From contig JAWWNJ010000154.1 in NCBI GenBank assembly GCA_037176885.1, forward strand, positions 310,001 through 374,000: DNA of 64,000 nucleotides, in the 5' to 3' direction. Below the pieces are notes generated by a model. It saw only the letters and a program-made list of their open reading frames with translations, was not told the DNA's origin and searched no databases. Position numbers and translations under genes: made by a program. Position 1 is the first letter of the stretch; each line of letters opens with the position of its first letter. Origin of the DNA: Favolaschia claudopus (taxonomy: Eukaryota > Basidiomycota > Agaricomycetes > Agaricales > Mycenaceae). Shown piece after piece: positions 10,326-23,125 of this stretch.

Positions 10326-13300
10326 CTACCATATCGACCCCCGCAGCGCGACTGCTCCGCCTATCGTCCCTCCATCTCGAAGCTGTATAAGACCTTCAGA
10401 CACGTTGCGGATGTGAAAACTTGAGAAGACTCACAACTTGCTTGATCTGCCCATGAACCACAGACAAAACTATAGCCACATCAGTTTCATGACTGCAAGC
10501 GTCAAATACAGTCGACCTACAGTCCGTATACGCCATAGCCCCAGCATTCTGATCCTCCACAAGCATATCACTGAACTCCAACTCCGCAGCATCGAGATTC
10601 TGTCGAGCGATAAAAAACTTGGAAACCCGCCCACCCCGTTGGACGCGCCGGTACTCGAGGAGGTTGTGAACCTGGGTAGAGAGTCTGGTTTCGAGTCGCG
10701 GGAGTGCGCTCTTTGAAACAGGACAAGAGTGTCAGGAAATCCTAGGCGGTGGTAGGGATGAGCATACCATTTGTGGGTCAACCACCAAAACATCGTCGAC
10801 TGCGAACAGGTCCAGTAAGATCTGCGGGGACACGCTGTCGCCTACCCATAAAACCATGGCCTCGCCATTATCTACATAAAGGGTTCGTCAGGTGGGGGTA
10901 TATCGCTTGGGAAGACGCCGAAGTACCAATGAGATACACCCCGTTGGCCGACATATACAAGTGACTATCGCGCATGACATCCGGCAGGTTCAGACGCCCT
11001 GTCGCTTCATCCGGGAAACAGGCGTCCTCAGCAAGGTCATGCAAGGCGAGAAGGGGCGGATACAGAAGCTGTACCAGACTTCGTACACTCATCGAAAGCA
11101 ACCGATGTGCGTAGTAATTCCTGACGTCCGAAGTTACGTTTCGCGCTGTATTGACGATGAGGAACTCGTGAATAAGTATCAACTTGCGACACCACGTACC
11201 TCTGAGGCACTTGCTCTTCTCTATGCCAAGAGTATAGACAGGCAGTCCTTTGAAAGCCTCAGGTAGGATAAGCTAGTACAGAGTAGTTTGATTCAACAAT
11301 CTCGGGGAAAGTGGAGCCAAAGCAGTTGGCTCTACCTACCTGATCGTGCGACGAAGTATTGGAACATTTGTTTCGGTAAGCAAGAAGTATCGAGGAGCAA
11401 TTTTCTGTTAGATCTTCGCGGATATTGGTGAGCTTCTCCGAACTCATTTGCGAGACGGCTGTGCAACGAGGGAGGTCGTCAGATGAGGCCATGACAGATT
11501 GTAGTAGACTTACCTCGCCGAGCAAGATGATGAAGGGTTGCATCTAAATCCGCCAACAGGAAGACATTCCACGCCAGCTCGACGATCGGGAGGGCAAGAT
11601 TACACGTCCGCACTCTCCTCTGACCCTCGACAGTCGTATAAAGGAGGGCGGATTGCAGATACACGTATCCCCTCGGGTCAAGGGCGCCGCCGCTATGACG
11701 AAGAGTGACACTCAACGCCTTGTCCGCATCGAGAATCCCAAACTCCAGGTCCGTCGCTCCGCGCTGGAAGAAATTTCCATGATGTTCGTTCACCCGGATG
11801 CCTGTATACATGCAATGAAGAAGACGAGTAAGAACGGATCTATTGAGACGGAAAGACTGACAAGACCATTGGAGGTCCGGACGCGCATGGTGCAGTTGTA
11901 TCCCGTTGTACGCCGGATGAGGCGATCGAATTGGGCGTGTAGGATGGCACCGTCGCGTTCTGGGGTAAATCGAGGGTGGTAGAACAGCTCGCCACCGGTC
12001 ATAGACGCAACGATACCTGAATCATTTTCCAATTAGCGTATGTTTGAATCCAGTGCTTCTATGACTCACCGATGGAGCCTACATCGATATACTTGCTCAT
12101 GCCTAGGAACATACTGACCCCAATCCCATCCTCGACACACTCTTCGCCGATGTCACGCCAGGTATTGTCCCGCGGCGCATACAGCGATGCCTCCTTGGAA
12201 GTATCGTACATATTGGCTTCATCGGGCTCCCCTGGGAGACCGCCGGCGCCGACCATAGGTATTGTGCTTTGGAAGACAACAATATGGCCACCACGACCAG
12301 CCTGCGCCAACATAAGCAAAACCCAGAAACTCAGAAAACAGTTTCACGGACTAAACCTGCTATACCAGCTCGGATGACCGAACCCAAAGCAGCGTCCATG
12401 TATGGCATCTCTGCAAAACGTTCTGGAAGAGCATTCAAAAGGGCTTCGATAGCAACTTGACGTTCTTGCGGTTTTACGAAGAGTCCACTGCGTAATGGAA
12501 GGAATACTTCATCGAGGTCGGATACAATGAGCATCGGCACGAGATCTGACTGGCACAAGCAGCTGTGAGGGCTTGAATAACAGACCGTGCAGGAGACGCA
12601 CCGAGAGGTCATAGAAATGAAGGGTGACATCAAAGGTGATTATCGCTAATTCACTCTCGGGAGGAAAGCAAGCGGTGGGGCCGTAGAGGATGTCCTTTAG
12701 AGCGGCGCAGGCAGTGAAAAGGAGACCTGAACGTAGAGATTCGCTGGATACATCTAGCGCGAATACGAAATTCATGGGTAGTGGTTTTCGTTTACCGGTC
12801 GGTGGTGGTTCCGTGGAGAAATATGGCATCAAGAATCGTGGTGGAGGATTAGACGCCCAATATTCTGGAGGGACAGCAAAATCAACAGTCCCGCGATTCA
12901 GCTCGGGACGGTTCAGATGGTCCATTCGCATCAAATTGGCATCGAGGTTACAGAAATACTCGGGAGACACTATGAATATATGAGCATGTAAAACAGCAAC
13001 GAGAGACACGGACACGTTGGCGTTGGCGTACCTTCTGTTTCGTGCGAGCAGAGGTTGCATTTCCAGGCATTCCCGCCTCGTATCCACGTGCACCAGGGGT
13101 TTATATACGCTCTGCAACGTTCGCAACGCGCGGGACCGCGCTCGCCGAAGTCGACTAGTGGTACGGGCTCTTCGCGGGGGTCCAAGTCGGCGAATGGTTG
13201 GAGTACAGCAGCCATGGGTATAGCACAGTCGTTTGCGAGTCGTGAGGTGTAGGGGATATTCCAGGTTGTCATTCGGACAAACTTGGGAGACGCGTTGCCT

Positions 13301-13607
13301 TCGCATCAAGTTTTCAATCCTGGAATTGGTCCTTCAGCGACACGACTCACCTTGGTCCAAACCAACAAAGTCACTACTGGATAGTGGCACATGCTCCCCG
13401 GGCTTGTTCTGGAAAATTGTATTCTCCCATTGATGTCGGTCGAAGTTGATAGCCTCTGGCGCAGAAGGTACTTGTGCTGGGTCGATTTTCCTCCGAAAAC
13501 CTTGACTTATTGAATAAATTGAGAGGCCTTAGAGGGTATATAATACCTTGTAATCTTCTGCCTGCGCTGTGGGGTGGTTGTGGAATGTGGTTCGGGTGAG
13601 CGTACAT
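10326..13607 (-). CDS. SEC24: COPII coat subunit Sec24
   Basis: Cargo-binding subunit of the inner COPII coat on ER exit sites, partner of Sec23. The start at 13607 ([20 protein letters not shown]) has the typical basidiomycete Sec24 N-terminus. The Sec23/24 zinc finger follows ([11 protein letters not shown]...WKCNLC; four cysteines, about 13160-13060). Next are the vWA trunk ([40 protein letters not shown]; about 12980-12060), the beta-sandwich ([12 protein letters not shown], about 11800), the helical region ([30 protein letters not shown]) and a gelsolin-like end. The C-terminus is either at 10396 or, after a 52-nt intron with a GTGAGT donor, at 10326; I chose the latter. About 10-12 short introns. 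Roughly 850-900 residues, normal for the family. Convergent with METTL16. Confidence 0.93.
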
Positions 13608-14947
13608 TCAAGAGGAAGGATTGGCACTGCCACCGAATCCTACAAACATGGACAAGCATACTACCGCCATATGCCCATTTCGGGAAATTTTCTTGAAATA
13701 TTCACATTCAAGCGCATTTGGCGCAGGAGATTGGTAAAAAAAGGATTAATACGGCTAAGATGGCTCGATTCTCAGCGCTGGGGATGAAGCCGAGCCTCCA
13801 AAAAGCTCAATGGACCGGTATAAACTCATATTCATACACGCTACGTGCAGATGGCATGCAATTCGTGGAATGAGCACACGATTACTTTCCATGTTCTAGG
13901 TTTTCGGCTGGAGATCGTCGTTATACACCACACAACTGAACAGGCTCACGAAGGATAGCTTGAACTGCTCAAACTGACTATAATTGAACGATCTGTATCA
14001 CCGAACATCCCTAATCTAAGTGATCAAGTATTTCCAGCCACAAAGATTCACATTCTATACAGATGCACTACTTATCTTGATCGGCTGCGTCAGCCCAGCA
14101 CGAGTGAATAATATGACTATTTCTGTGCAAATATACGTTCGTTAGAATCGTGCGGATGTTGTTACAGATGCAAAAAAAACGCCTCCACTAATGCATGGGT
14201 GTGATCGCTTGAAGGGATGAGCTGAATGAACTGGCTGTCAGGATCCCACACTCGTAAATTCACCTCAGTCGCGGTGACGGAACTCACACGGAACCAATAC
14301 GAAACACAAATCGAAAGCAGATGGACGAGGTCACTATGGTAGGCTGTACGCTTCGGCCTAGCTGAGCCCGGGAACTGCCTGTACATTCAAAGTGGAAAGA
14401 ACACATCTAGAGCGATTATATCAAGTTGGTTGCCGTCGTGCTCATCAAGCCCTGAAGCCCGTGGCCAACGACCCAGAGCACAGCTACACATTCAGTAGCT
14501 CACCAGTGGTGCGGGAGTGATAAGTCCGGACGCCGCAAATACGCGGTCTATAGTAGTTCTAGATGACAGCCCCGGTATCGCAAGGTTGGACGCCGCTATC
14601 TCTCCAGTTCCTCGTAGCGCAGCCAAGGATATTACAGGATCACCGGCAGTGTCATTCGCAGGAAAGCGAGCGACGACAAGGGTTAAGAGGCACGCGAATT
14701 GAGACCTTCTACGCCTTCTTTCTGGGAGAGTTTCCAAACTTGGAACGACGTGGAAGCAAAATACAAGAGCGTCACACTGTGACAGCCCATACTCGGCTTG
14801 TCCCTTGTCCTCATAACCGCCTAACCTCTCACTCACTGGTCCCGCCGTCCCGCCCCTTCCCATCGTCCCCGAATATCCCTACGACAACGGAGAGCCGTCC
14901 CCGCCGCCTCTAGGCTCTTTCACCAGTGCCTGCCGTCTCCAATAGCC
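13608..14947. other. Intergenic region between Sec24 and G-alpha
   Basis: About 1.3 kb holding the upstream regions of both divergent genes. Minus-strand frames at 14162-14386 and 14492-14863 have no splice partners or recognisable motifs and I do not call them. The last 130 bases before the G-alpha ATG are C/T-rich, as is common for fungal promoters and 5' UTRs. Confidence 0.5.
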
Positions 14948-16675
14948 ATGGGTGGTTGTGCTTCACAGCCAGACCGCGCAGATAAAGAGCGGAGCGATGC
15001 AATCGACCGCCAGCTCGAAGAAGATAGCAAAAAGTTTCGGAAGGAGTGCAAAATATTGCTACTAGGTATGGCGCTTGTACCTCTATTCACTCTTTGTTTC
15101 TTTGTTTTCTCGCATTCTTTCTTCCCGAACCAGTTGCGCGAGGCGGCCACGATAGGCTCTTGTTGTTCTCTATCTGGGTGCAGTGGTTGAATTTCTCGCG
15201 TCCAACCCGGGGAATCCAACCTCCTCGTCTCGTCTCGACGCGGGCGCCCCTACCATGATTCTTTCCCTCGCGTTCTAGACCGCGTCGCTGCCGAACAGCT
15301 CGACCTTGACGTGTCTCTATCGTCGCGCCCCAATCCCTTTACCCTATCCGTCAATCACCCTTCGAATTTCTTCCGTCTTATGATCGACGATCGCATTAAT
15401 TGACACGCCAACCGCAGGGTCTGGCGAATCCGGCAAGTCCACCATCGTCAAGCAGATGAAGATTATTCATCAAGACGGCTTTTCACGGGACGAGCTCATC
15501 GCTTATCGACCCACGATTCACAAAAATGTCCTCGATTCTGTGCAAGCAGTCATACTAGCTATGCGGAAGATCGGTGTCGACCCTGTACGCTTCGGGAACC
15601 GCGTCCTAGCAGACAAGGTCCTTGACGCGGCATCCAACACGGACGCCCCGGCGTTCCTGTCTCCCGAAATTGCGGACGCAATCAGCCAATTAATGCGGGA
15701 CCCCATAATACCGAAGATTATGGATGAGCATGCCAGCGAATTTTACTTAATGGATAGCGCCGTCTAGTGGGTTTTCGTCTCCACTCCCATACCTACATCA
15801 TGTTCTAATTTCTATATCCAGCTTCTTCGCAGAAGTACTACGAATCGGCGCACCAGACTACATCCCGACAGAAACCGACGTTCTGCGGGCGCGAGCAAAA
15901 ACGACGGGTATTTCAGAAACACGGTTCAATATGGGGGGTCTGGCGTACGTCTCCCCAATCTTAGCTTTGACTGGTCACTGACTCGACGCAGGATCCATAT
16001 GTTTGACGTCGGCGGACAACGGTCCGAACGCAAGAAATGGATACATTGCTTCGAAAGGCCAGTTCTTGTAGCCGACACCTGACACGATCCTGACTTGTGG
16101 CATACAGCGTGACGAGTATTATTTTCTGCACGGCTCTCAGCGAGTATGATCAAGTATTACTGGAAGCTCGGGACCAGGTGCGTGTTTGCGGAGAATCTAT
16201 CAGGGCCAAGGCCAATCAGTTCTCAGAACCGGATGAAGGAATCCCTCGTCCTTTTCGACTCCGTCATCAACTCGCGCTGGTTTTTGCGGACATCGATCAT
16301 TCTTTTCCTGAACAAGATTGACGTCTTCAAGACGAAGCTGCCGAAGGTACGCTATCGCCTTGACATGCATTCTGCACCATATCGACGTGCAGCGTGCCAG
16401 GTTCCATTACAGCGGTATTTCCCTGAATTCATCGGCGGAGACGACATCAACAATGCAGCCCGTTTCATATTATGGCGGTTCATGCAAGCGAATCGGGCGC
16501 GACTAAGCGTGTACCCACAGTAAGCCGCTCTCTCTCCGATCGTGAACCCTTTCGAGACTCACGTCCACCATTCAGCCTAACGCAGGCGACGGATACATCA
16601 AATATACGACTCGTCTTCGCCGCTGTCAAGGAAACTATCCTGCAGAATGCGTTGAAGGATTCTGGAATCCTGTAG
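14948..16675 (+). CDS. Heterotrimeric G protein alpha subunit
   Basis: GTP-binding switch coupling plasma-membrane receptors to effectors such as adenylyl cyclase. The N-terminus MGGCASQPD has the Gly2 N-myristoylation site and a nearby palmitoylatable Cys. P-loop GSGESGKST (15418 onwards), switch I with RAKTTGI, switch [23 protein letters not shown] and the G5-like TQATDT are all present in order, and the protein ends ALKDSGIL with a TAG at 16673-16675. Length is about 350 residues, as expected. Intron 1 (15066-15417, 352 nt) is far longer than the others (about 50 nt) and splits the P-loop glycine codon. The residue four from the C-terminus is Ser, so the pertussis-toxin cysteine of Gi is absent. 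This fits a fungal cAMP-type G-alpha, but the subgroup needs a tree. Cys in the usual TCAT motif is Gln. Confidence 0.96.
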
Positions 16676-17275
16676 TCACCCTGGGAGCGCACTTTCCCGC
16701 GTTATCTTGAAATTCTCTGTACCAGTGCGTCCACCCCTACACCCTCCCATGATTTTCCCAAGCTGACTGCACACACGACTGCAGTCACCTGGCATCTTGT
16801 ACCACCATCCACACACACTGCTGCATCACAACACCACCACTTACACACCCACCTGCATTTTTTACTTGTCTACTTAAAATGACTTGCTTTCGACTGCGAT
16901 CATGATGATTTGACGATTTGGCTGCCGCCCCCGTACTTACTTATACATACGACCCGACGCGATACCTTACCCTTATTATCCTAATGCACCATGCTAATAC
17001 TTACCTCGCAACGCTGTCATTACCCACCATGCTCTTTCACGAATTCCTTCATGCAGCTTGTAGCACATGGATGTATACTGTGTACTACTACCGCTACGAC
17101 CTGCCTTTGTACCGATGTTGATCTGGTGATATCATTTCGTGGAACTGGACTGCGACTGAGAACTGCGCGATCTTCGCTCACCAGAAGGTTTGGCGGGGCC
17201 ATGTGATAATTGCGAGGTCTGTTACCGAAACAGGAAATTCTGTTGCCTTTTACGTCTCATCCTCCGCCGCTTAGC
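16676..17275. other. Intergenic region after G-alpha
   Basis: 600 bp with the 3' flank of G-alpha (C/A-rich runs near 16.8 kb) and the 5' flank of the small plus-strand orphan. Only short frames; no structure seen. Confidence 0.5.
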
Positions 17276-17886
17276 ATGTCCGACCCCGAGTGCGACGATC
17301 TACTGCGTCTCGACGAAACTACACTCGTCCTGTTTCCTGCGCAGACTCTAGAAAGCGGCGTGTTGCGCGAATCGACGGTGGTTCAAGTGGTGGTGTATAT
17401 GGAGCCGCATTCGATGTGCGTTTTCTGAACTGGGATGGATGCGACGCGTCTAGCCCATGTGAATTTATTGTCGGCGTCGATAGGTCTCCTACGCTAGAGG
17501 AAGTTGCCGCATTTTACAACGCGCAGGAGGAGATCACAGTGCGTTTACATTTCTTTCTCATTCCGAGATTTCTTCCGTCATTGTGGATGAGCCAAGGCTT
17601 ACGGCCATGTTATAGACTGCTATGCAGATGATACTGCTTGAGAATTTGATAAGGCCGTCGGAAAAGGTCGTCGAAATTGAGGGCGACGGCTTCATGCTGG
17701 TTGGCGGTATGAATCCTGTTCGTCTTCGAGCACTTATAGATACTGATACATTTTACAGTAAGGAAAGAGTGGATTTACGGCCGGCAACTCGAGCTGAACT
17801 GGGGCAAAGAGAAGGTCCGAGCAGCAGAAGACAAATGGGTTTTCAGCTTTAGCGTTACACAGGGTATCGATGAGGATATAGCATAG
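17276..17886 (+). CDS. Small uncharacterised protein
   Basis: Not recognised. The start MSDPECDDLLRLDETTLVLF is at 17276. Three introns join cleanly: about 17419-17456 (38 nt, the weakest call), about 17539-17613, and 17709-17758. The downstream exons then read PCEFIVGVDRSPTLEEVAAF, MILLENLIRPSEKVVEIEG, VRKEWIYGRQLELNWGKEKV and end FSFSVTQGIDEDIA with TAG at 17884-17886. The product is about 145 residues, acidic at the ends, with no signal peptide or membrane segment. The joined frame staying open across three introns is the main evidence that it is a real gene. Convergent with the P450: only 46 bp separate the stop codons, so the 3' UTRs almost certainly overlap. Confidence 0.65.
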
Positions 17887-17932
17887 CGATAATGTATTGT
17901 ACAGTCTTTGCATCGTTTACCTCGGGGATTTG

Positions 17933-20293
17933 TTATCTGCGTGTCAAGCTCACAACACAATTGTTGGGTACCATCGTCACCCCCGGTGTCCAATCCAGCA
18001 TCACACGTTTCTGCTCCTCGAACGACTTCGCGCGCAGGGTCGCTGGCACGGAGATTTCGTAGGTGCGCACGAGACTGGCGAGGAAGCAGACACTCTCGGT
18101 GAGGGCGAAGCGTTGTCCGATACAGTTCCGAGGGCCAGCGGAGAAAGCCACGACTGCCAGTGCATATAGACCGCAGTGAGTTTGTTATCTATTGTAAAGC
18201 AAAGGGGAAAGACATACAAGCATCGCGAGGCCATCGGTAGGATTCCGTATCAATGAAACGTTCCGGCTTGAACTCGGTGGCGTCGAAACCCCAACAGATC
18301 GCTGTAACGACTCGAGATCAATGAGTGGACATGAAAGAACGAGAGAACGACGAACGGTTCTGGTGCAACGCGAATATGTCAAGCATGATCATACTTCCGG
18401 TCTTGACGTGTACAGTCGTATCCCGAACACTGTCGAGATCGACCTTGCCATAGGCATTCGTCGTGAATCGTTGAGCCGGGATAGTTGCGTCCGCATGAAC
18501 TAGTTTACTGAGTCGCACGACCGCAGGGAATAGACGGATGGTTTCGTGGAATACAGCTGTTGTGTAAGGCTAGGACGGGTAAGCCACATTGCAACATGGA
18601 TGGGTGTCAAAAGTGCATACCAATTTGGGCATGCATTCTTTGTAGGACTGGAGAGAACCGAGGTGTCAGTGCAAACCAATATCGAGACCAATTTGCTTAC
18701 CGAAGTAGAAGCGCTTGTAGGGGTTCCATCCGGCCACAGAAGCAGTGTTTCTTCATAGATCTTACGCTGCGCTTCAGGATATAGCGCAAGAAGCCCAACG
18801 GCAAAAGCCAGCGAGTGGGCAGTCGTTTCTGAACAAGGGTCATCGCACTAAGTCTCTGGATAGATGGGCAGACGTACCATGTCCTGCCAAGAGGAATGCC
18901 TAGAGTTATGCTCAGTCTCCGATCTCTGGTACGACTGGATGAACGCACAAACGAATTCGACAACAATTCATCCTCCGTCAAGCTCTTGAACGCATTCGGC
19001 GAACCCTTGGGAGCGTCCTCGTCGTCCTGTGACGCCATATTCGCCTCGACCAGATTCCGAAGCAGCCCCGCGTCCATGCTCGCAACTTTGCCCTCGACAA
19101 CCCACGCGCGCGACAGCGACACCAACTCCATGATATGCCGCTGAAGCGCTTCGTACGCATACACAGTATCCCGCACGACGCGTCCAACGACAGGGATGTC
19201 GAAGCGTTCGGATAATGCGTATAGCCAGCCGGGAGTAAGCACCTTGGTGTGGAGGTGGTCGACGGCGGCGAAAACTGCGGGGCCGAAAGCCATGAGATGG
19301 CCGGGCGGAGCGACGGTGGAGGCGTTTTGCGTCCAGGATGCACGGCGGCCAAAGCCGGCGGAGGAGATTACGATCAGGGCGAGCTAAGTGGGTGACCTGA
19401 GGTTTGGGAAAACTGTTGTAGAATACGCGGACAGTAAATACCTGCAACAGGTCCTTCGCAGCATCCACGATGATTGGTTGTTTCTCGTGCACTTGTGCTG
19501 CATCGAGGTGGGCGAACCATTCGTTGACAGCGCGGATGGTTTCCATCCAGACGAACGCGTTGCCGGTCTAAATTTCCATCGGAAGTCAATGAGCATTGGC
19601 AGGAAAGACAGCTGCAGGTGCCGTACCTCGTTGAAAGCTGATTTCGCCACCTTGCGATGGCGCCGCCAATCGGAACCCTCCACTCCAATTAAATTGTCTC
19701 CATAAAAATTGAGCGCTCCGTACTATCGAACATCGCCCGACCGATGAATGGACGATTGGGACGAAAAAAAAAACACTGCGACATACGGCGTCGATGTCCT
19801 TTTGAAACAATACTGCCTCTCCTGCAACGGTTTGAATCCCTTGAGGATCCGCCAGCCAAATGGTAGGGATGGAATTCCGGAACAAAACTGATGCCACGGC
19901 GGTGCTTCCTCTGTTCTTGTAAGCTTGAAGTGGCGACGAGTCAGGACGTATGAACGGCCAATGTCAGGAAACAAAAGATACAGACGTGCGAATGTCTTGT
20001 AGAAGGAGCCTATGTGCGACCGAGAGGGAAACCAGGGTCCAAAGACCAACGCAACGGAGCGAAAGGGATGGAGCCAGAGTATACCGGCATATGGCGTTAC
20101 ACTTGGAGACGATTCGAGGCGCAGGTTAACATTCAATGAGCGGGTGGACCCACTCGCGCAGAACTGACCTTTTATCAAATGCTCGGACCGTTGAGTAGAT
20201 AGAGATGGCCTTTGTAATTGCAGTCCGAATCAAAAAGAATGCAACTGCTGCGACCAGTGCGCGGGGGATCGAGATGGTCGACAGCAAAGTCAT
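17933..20293 (-). CDS. Cytochrome P450 monooxygenase
   Basis: ER-bound haem monooxygenase of the fungal class II type, needing a separate CPR reductase. The start at 20293 (MTLLSTISIPRALVAAVAFFL) is a membrane anchor. The I-helix oxygen-binding motif AGHETT is created across an intron at about 18839-18879, the K-helix reads HETIR (ExxR, near 18530), and the haem loop is FSAGPRNCIGQRFAL (near 18140) with the thiolate Cys. At least ten short introns cut the coding region; the exons near 19.7-20.1 kb are the least certain. About 530 residues. All catalytic motifs are intact, so the gene looks functional. The substrate cannot be told from sequence, and no biosynthetic cluster surrounds it: neighbours are a G-alpha and orphans. 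CYP family not assigned. Confidence 0.92.
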
Positions 20294-21463
20294 TGTGGGC
20301 GCCCGGGAGTAGTAGTGGTCAAATCGCAGTTGCCGCTCCGCCGAATAGAGTGAATCTGACTGTGGGGAAAACGATAAGTAAAGGCTGACAGTCCTGTGAT
20401 CTTCTATCCGCCAACTTCAAGGAGGGATCCTTAACACAGTAGAAAACTCTTGAAGGATTGGGGAAGAGAGTCCATAGAGCTTATTTTTGTCCCGGCAATT
20501 CCCTGATGCCTTCTGTGTCGCATGTCTCGGGCGCCATACTTAGAGAGAGAAAGATATTGAAGTCCCCTCGACATACGCGGTCCAGGAACGGATGGTGTTT
20601 CGCGCAGCTGGAACTCGGTTTTGTGGCTTGAGAGGACGACCATTCCCAGTCTTCCAACCAGTCAATGAGGTTGCGCCGAGAAAATCTGCAAAGTCTGTCA
20701 AAGCGTGGGTTCGCCGTGGGGTTTCGCGTCTTGAGGCCATAGATGTATAGATACCCGTGCATGCCAGTGGGAACTGAGATATCTCGCGTGGAAGCAGGCT
20801 GATCTCTTGCTTGTCCATTCAAAACTGTGGTAATTGTGAAAGGTGTGAAGCTGTGCAAAGCGCATCAACGCCTTTCAGCTCCGCCATCAATCGCATCACC
20901 ACTTGCCACCTTCAAGTTGGTTTCTTTCCATCCTCAAGACTTCAGCGCCTCAGCTTCAACAGTCAGCTACACGTTATGAACGCCACCGAGCAAATCATTC
21001 GAAGACTCTATTCAATCTGTTTGGCGAGGCTAATCTGCCTCAAAGCAAACTCAAGCACTGGTGACTGGTCACATATCTTGAGTTCTCACTGGCATCCGGG
21101 AACCTCGGAACCTACTAGGGCTGGATCGACTCTGTATCGACTCAGATCTCTTGCTGCCAATAAATCAAGATTTCGGGCGGCGGACTCATATCTTGCTGTG
21201 CACATGAAGATGCCACCGGGCTGCAATTTCCGGTTTACTGCAACGAGAAAGAGTAAGTAATTGCTCGAGTAAGCAAACAATCTCATCTAATTCGCATGTT
21301 CGTACTTGCTACATATGTTTTTTAATCCAGAAAATTTCGACCCGACGCGATTCAAGAAACGCCCCGCTACACTACCAGTACACATCATCGCATGATTACC
21401 TACCATTATTCGAGGCATTAAGGTCCAGTAAAACAGGAGAGCACGAAGAATAAATATCCTCTG
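20294..21463. other. Intergenic region upstream of the P450
   Basis: About 1.2 kb. A minus-strand frame (20481-20858) and a plus-strand frame (20811-21260) are open for 90-150 codons, but the first has no ATG near its start and neither has recognisable motifs or splice joins. I see no other structure. Confidence 0.45.
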
Positions 21464-22630
21464 CTAGATAACAAAATCAGGGCCACTCGCTTGCGGAAGG
21501 GACCAGCGACGAGGAGGTATTGGTAACGGCGGACGCGAGTTTGACTGCAGCGTCGCACCGTTAGTCAAAACTAAAGCAGTCCAAAATCAATGGCTTCTCA
21601 CCTGATGAGGGTGAAGAGAACGCGGGTACGTCGACACTGGATCGAACGCCGACAGCGGCGGATACCCAAGCTCCCAATTCGACTCAGACTGCTCCGTCGA
21701 AAACGTACGCTGTGTATCAAGCTCAAAATCCGGGGAGAACGCGCGCAAGCCTGGAGCGTCAAGCGAACTCAAGCCGCGGCGGGAATCACTGAGCGGCGCT
21801 TGGTCCTCCTCCTCAAGCTTCGGTTGTACCCGTTTTTTCCCAGTGTCGGCGTGCTCAGCCTCCACAACGTCCGGCGTGATCTCCAGCTGAAACTCAAATA
21901 TCAAAGGCTCTTCCTCTAGCGGTCCTGCCTCCCCACCAGCCCACGGCGCTAGGACTCCGCGGCCCCCTTGTGTGTGCATCGCAAACGGATTAAGACGAAA
22001 GACACCCATCATCCGGCGCATGCGCGCACTCGCCTGCGTCGCACGAAGAGGTACTTCGGTCGGAGGCGCAAGCATGAGCGGAAGCGGCGCCGCAGAAGCC
22101 AGGTCGATGATGAATCCGTCATTGTCTGGCTGTTCTTCTTTGACGGGAGCGGGAGCGAGGGCGGGTGGGGGTGGCGGAGGCGATGCTAATGAGGAAGACG
22201 CGGGAGAAGCTGCGTTGGCGTCGGGGTCTGCGTATGGGGTGGAATACGAGTCCGATACGGCGGTAGCTGCGCGTGAAGTTGGGCGGGTGAAGGATGGAGG
22301 ATGGCGGCTGCCCAGGGCTTCGAGTAGGCCAGGTGGTGACCTTGGAGTGGAGCCGCGGCCAGAGGAGTGATACTGGGATGGGTATGGTACAGAGCGGTGA
22401 GACGAGGGATGATAATGGGTGGACGCAGAGCGAGCATTATACTCAGGCTGACAGCTAAAATTTACAGAATTCCAGGGATTATTGACAAACGAGGCGGGAG
22501 TGGGTATGTAATGGGTTTGCGACCTAGACGACGGCTCTTGTGGCGTCCACGGTGATGTTCTGTTGGGCAAAAAATATGGTAATTGTGGGAGACTGCGGCG
22601 GTCATCGAGTAGCGAAGTATAATGCGCCAT
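21464..22630 (-). CDS. Proline/serine-rich protein, conserved-looking core, unknown function
   Basis: Not assigned to a characterised family. The start at 22630 (MAHYTSLLDDRRSLPQLPYF) opens a long, disordered, Pro/Ser/Tyr-rich N-terminal half. An ordered-looking core at about residues 205-250 follows: ARMRRMMGVFRLNPFAMHTQ, then a PLEEEPLIFEFQLE segment. I recall similar RLNPFAMH...PLEEEPLIFEFQLE text in other basidiomycete hypothetical proteins, but cannot check it. The long frame ends at 21587, but a perfect GTGAGA donor after HPHQ and a TGACTAAC branch point with CTGCAG acceptor (57-nt intron, about 21542-21598) add a last exon ending LPQASGPDFVI at 21464. A methionine at 22669 lies in frame upstream but starts a hydrophobic run, so I prefer 22630. 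Acidic and Pro-rich composition would suit a regulatory protein; this is inference only. Confidence 0.8.
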
Positions 22631-23125
22631 GGCCCGTAAAAGGAAGAACAAGAAAAAAAAATCGGACATTCGTGCTCCGACTGATGTCTATGCTTTATAG
22701 TAAGGAATTGTGTTGACCGTGAGGGGATGGGCGTGTCTATCGACGTCTATCTAGAAGGGGATTCAGACTCGTCAATGAAATCGCAGATCGGGCCTTCGAA
22801 CTTCTTGAATGGATCCGCATCGCGTTTTGATGACCATATTTGGACCATTGACGCCGCGAAACTGTTGTATCCCTGTTGCGATACAAAAAGCTCCGTATCT
22901 CTCTCATTCTCTGCGCATCCGTTATCGATTCAACGCACCCCAACTAGATCTTCACTACCACGCCCAAGATTCAACGGCGAACAAGCCTCGTTTCCAATTC
23001 CCTACACCAACCCTACACCACCAAAAGAACCCCACACCCATCTTCCAAACGGGCGTGGCGCAACACACAACGTCTAATGGCCATCATGCCTTAGCTTTCA
23101 AATAGCTCACGTCCAAAGAACCAGC

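Noticed and set aside
14492..14863. Minus-strand frame upstream of the G-alpha gene
   Set aside because: No ATG context, motif or splice join. It falls in the promoter of the divergent gene.
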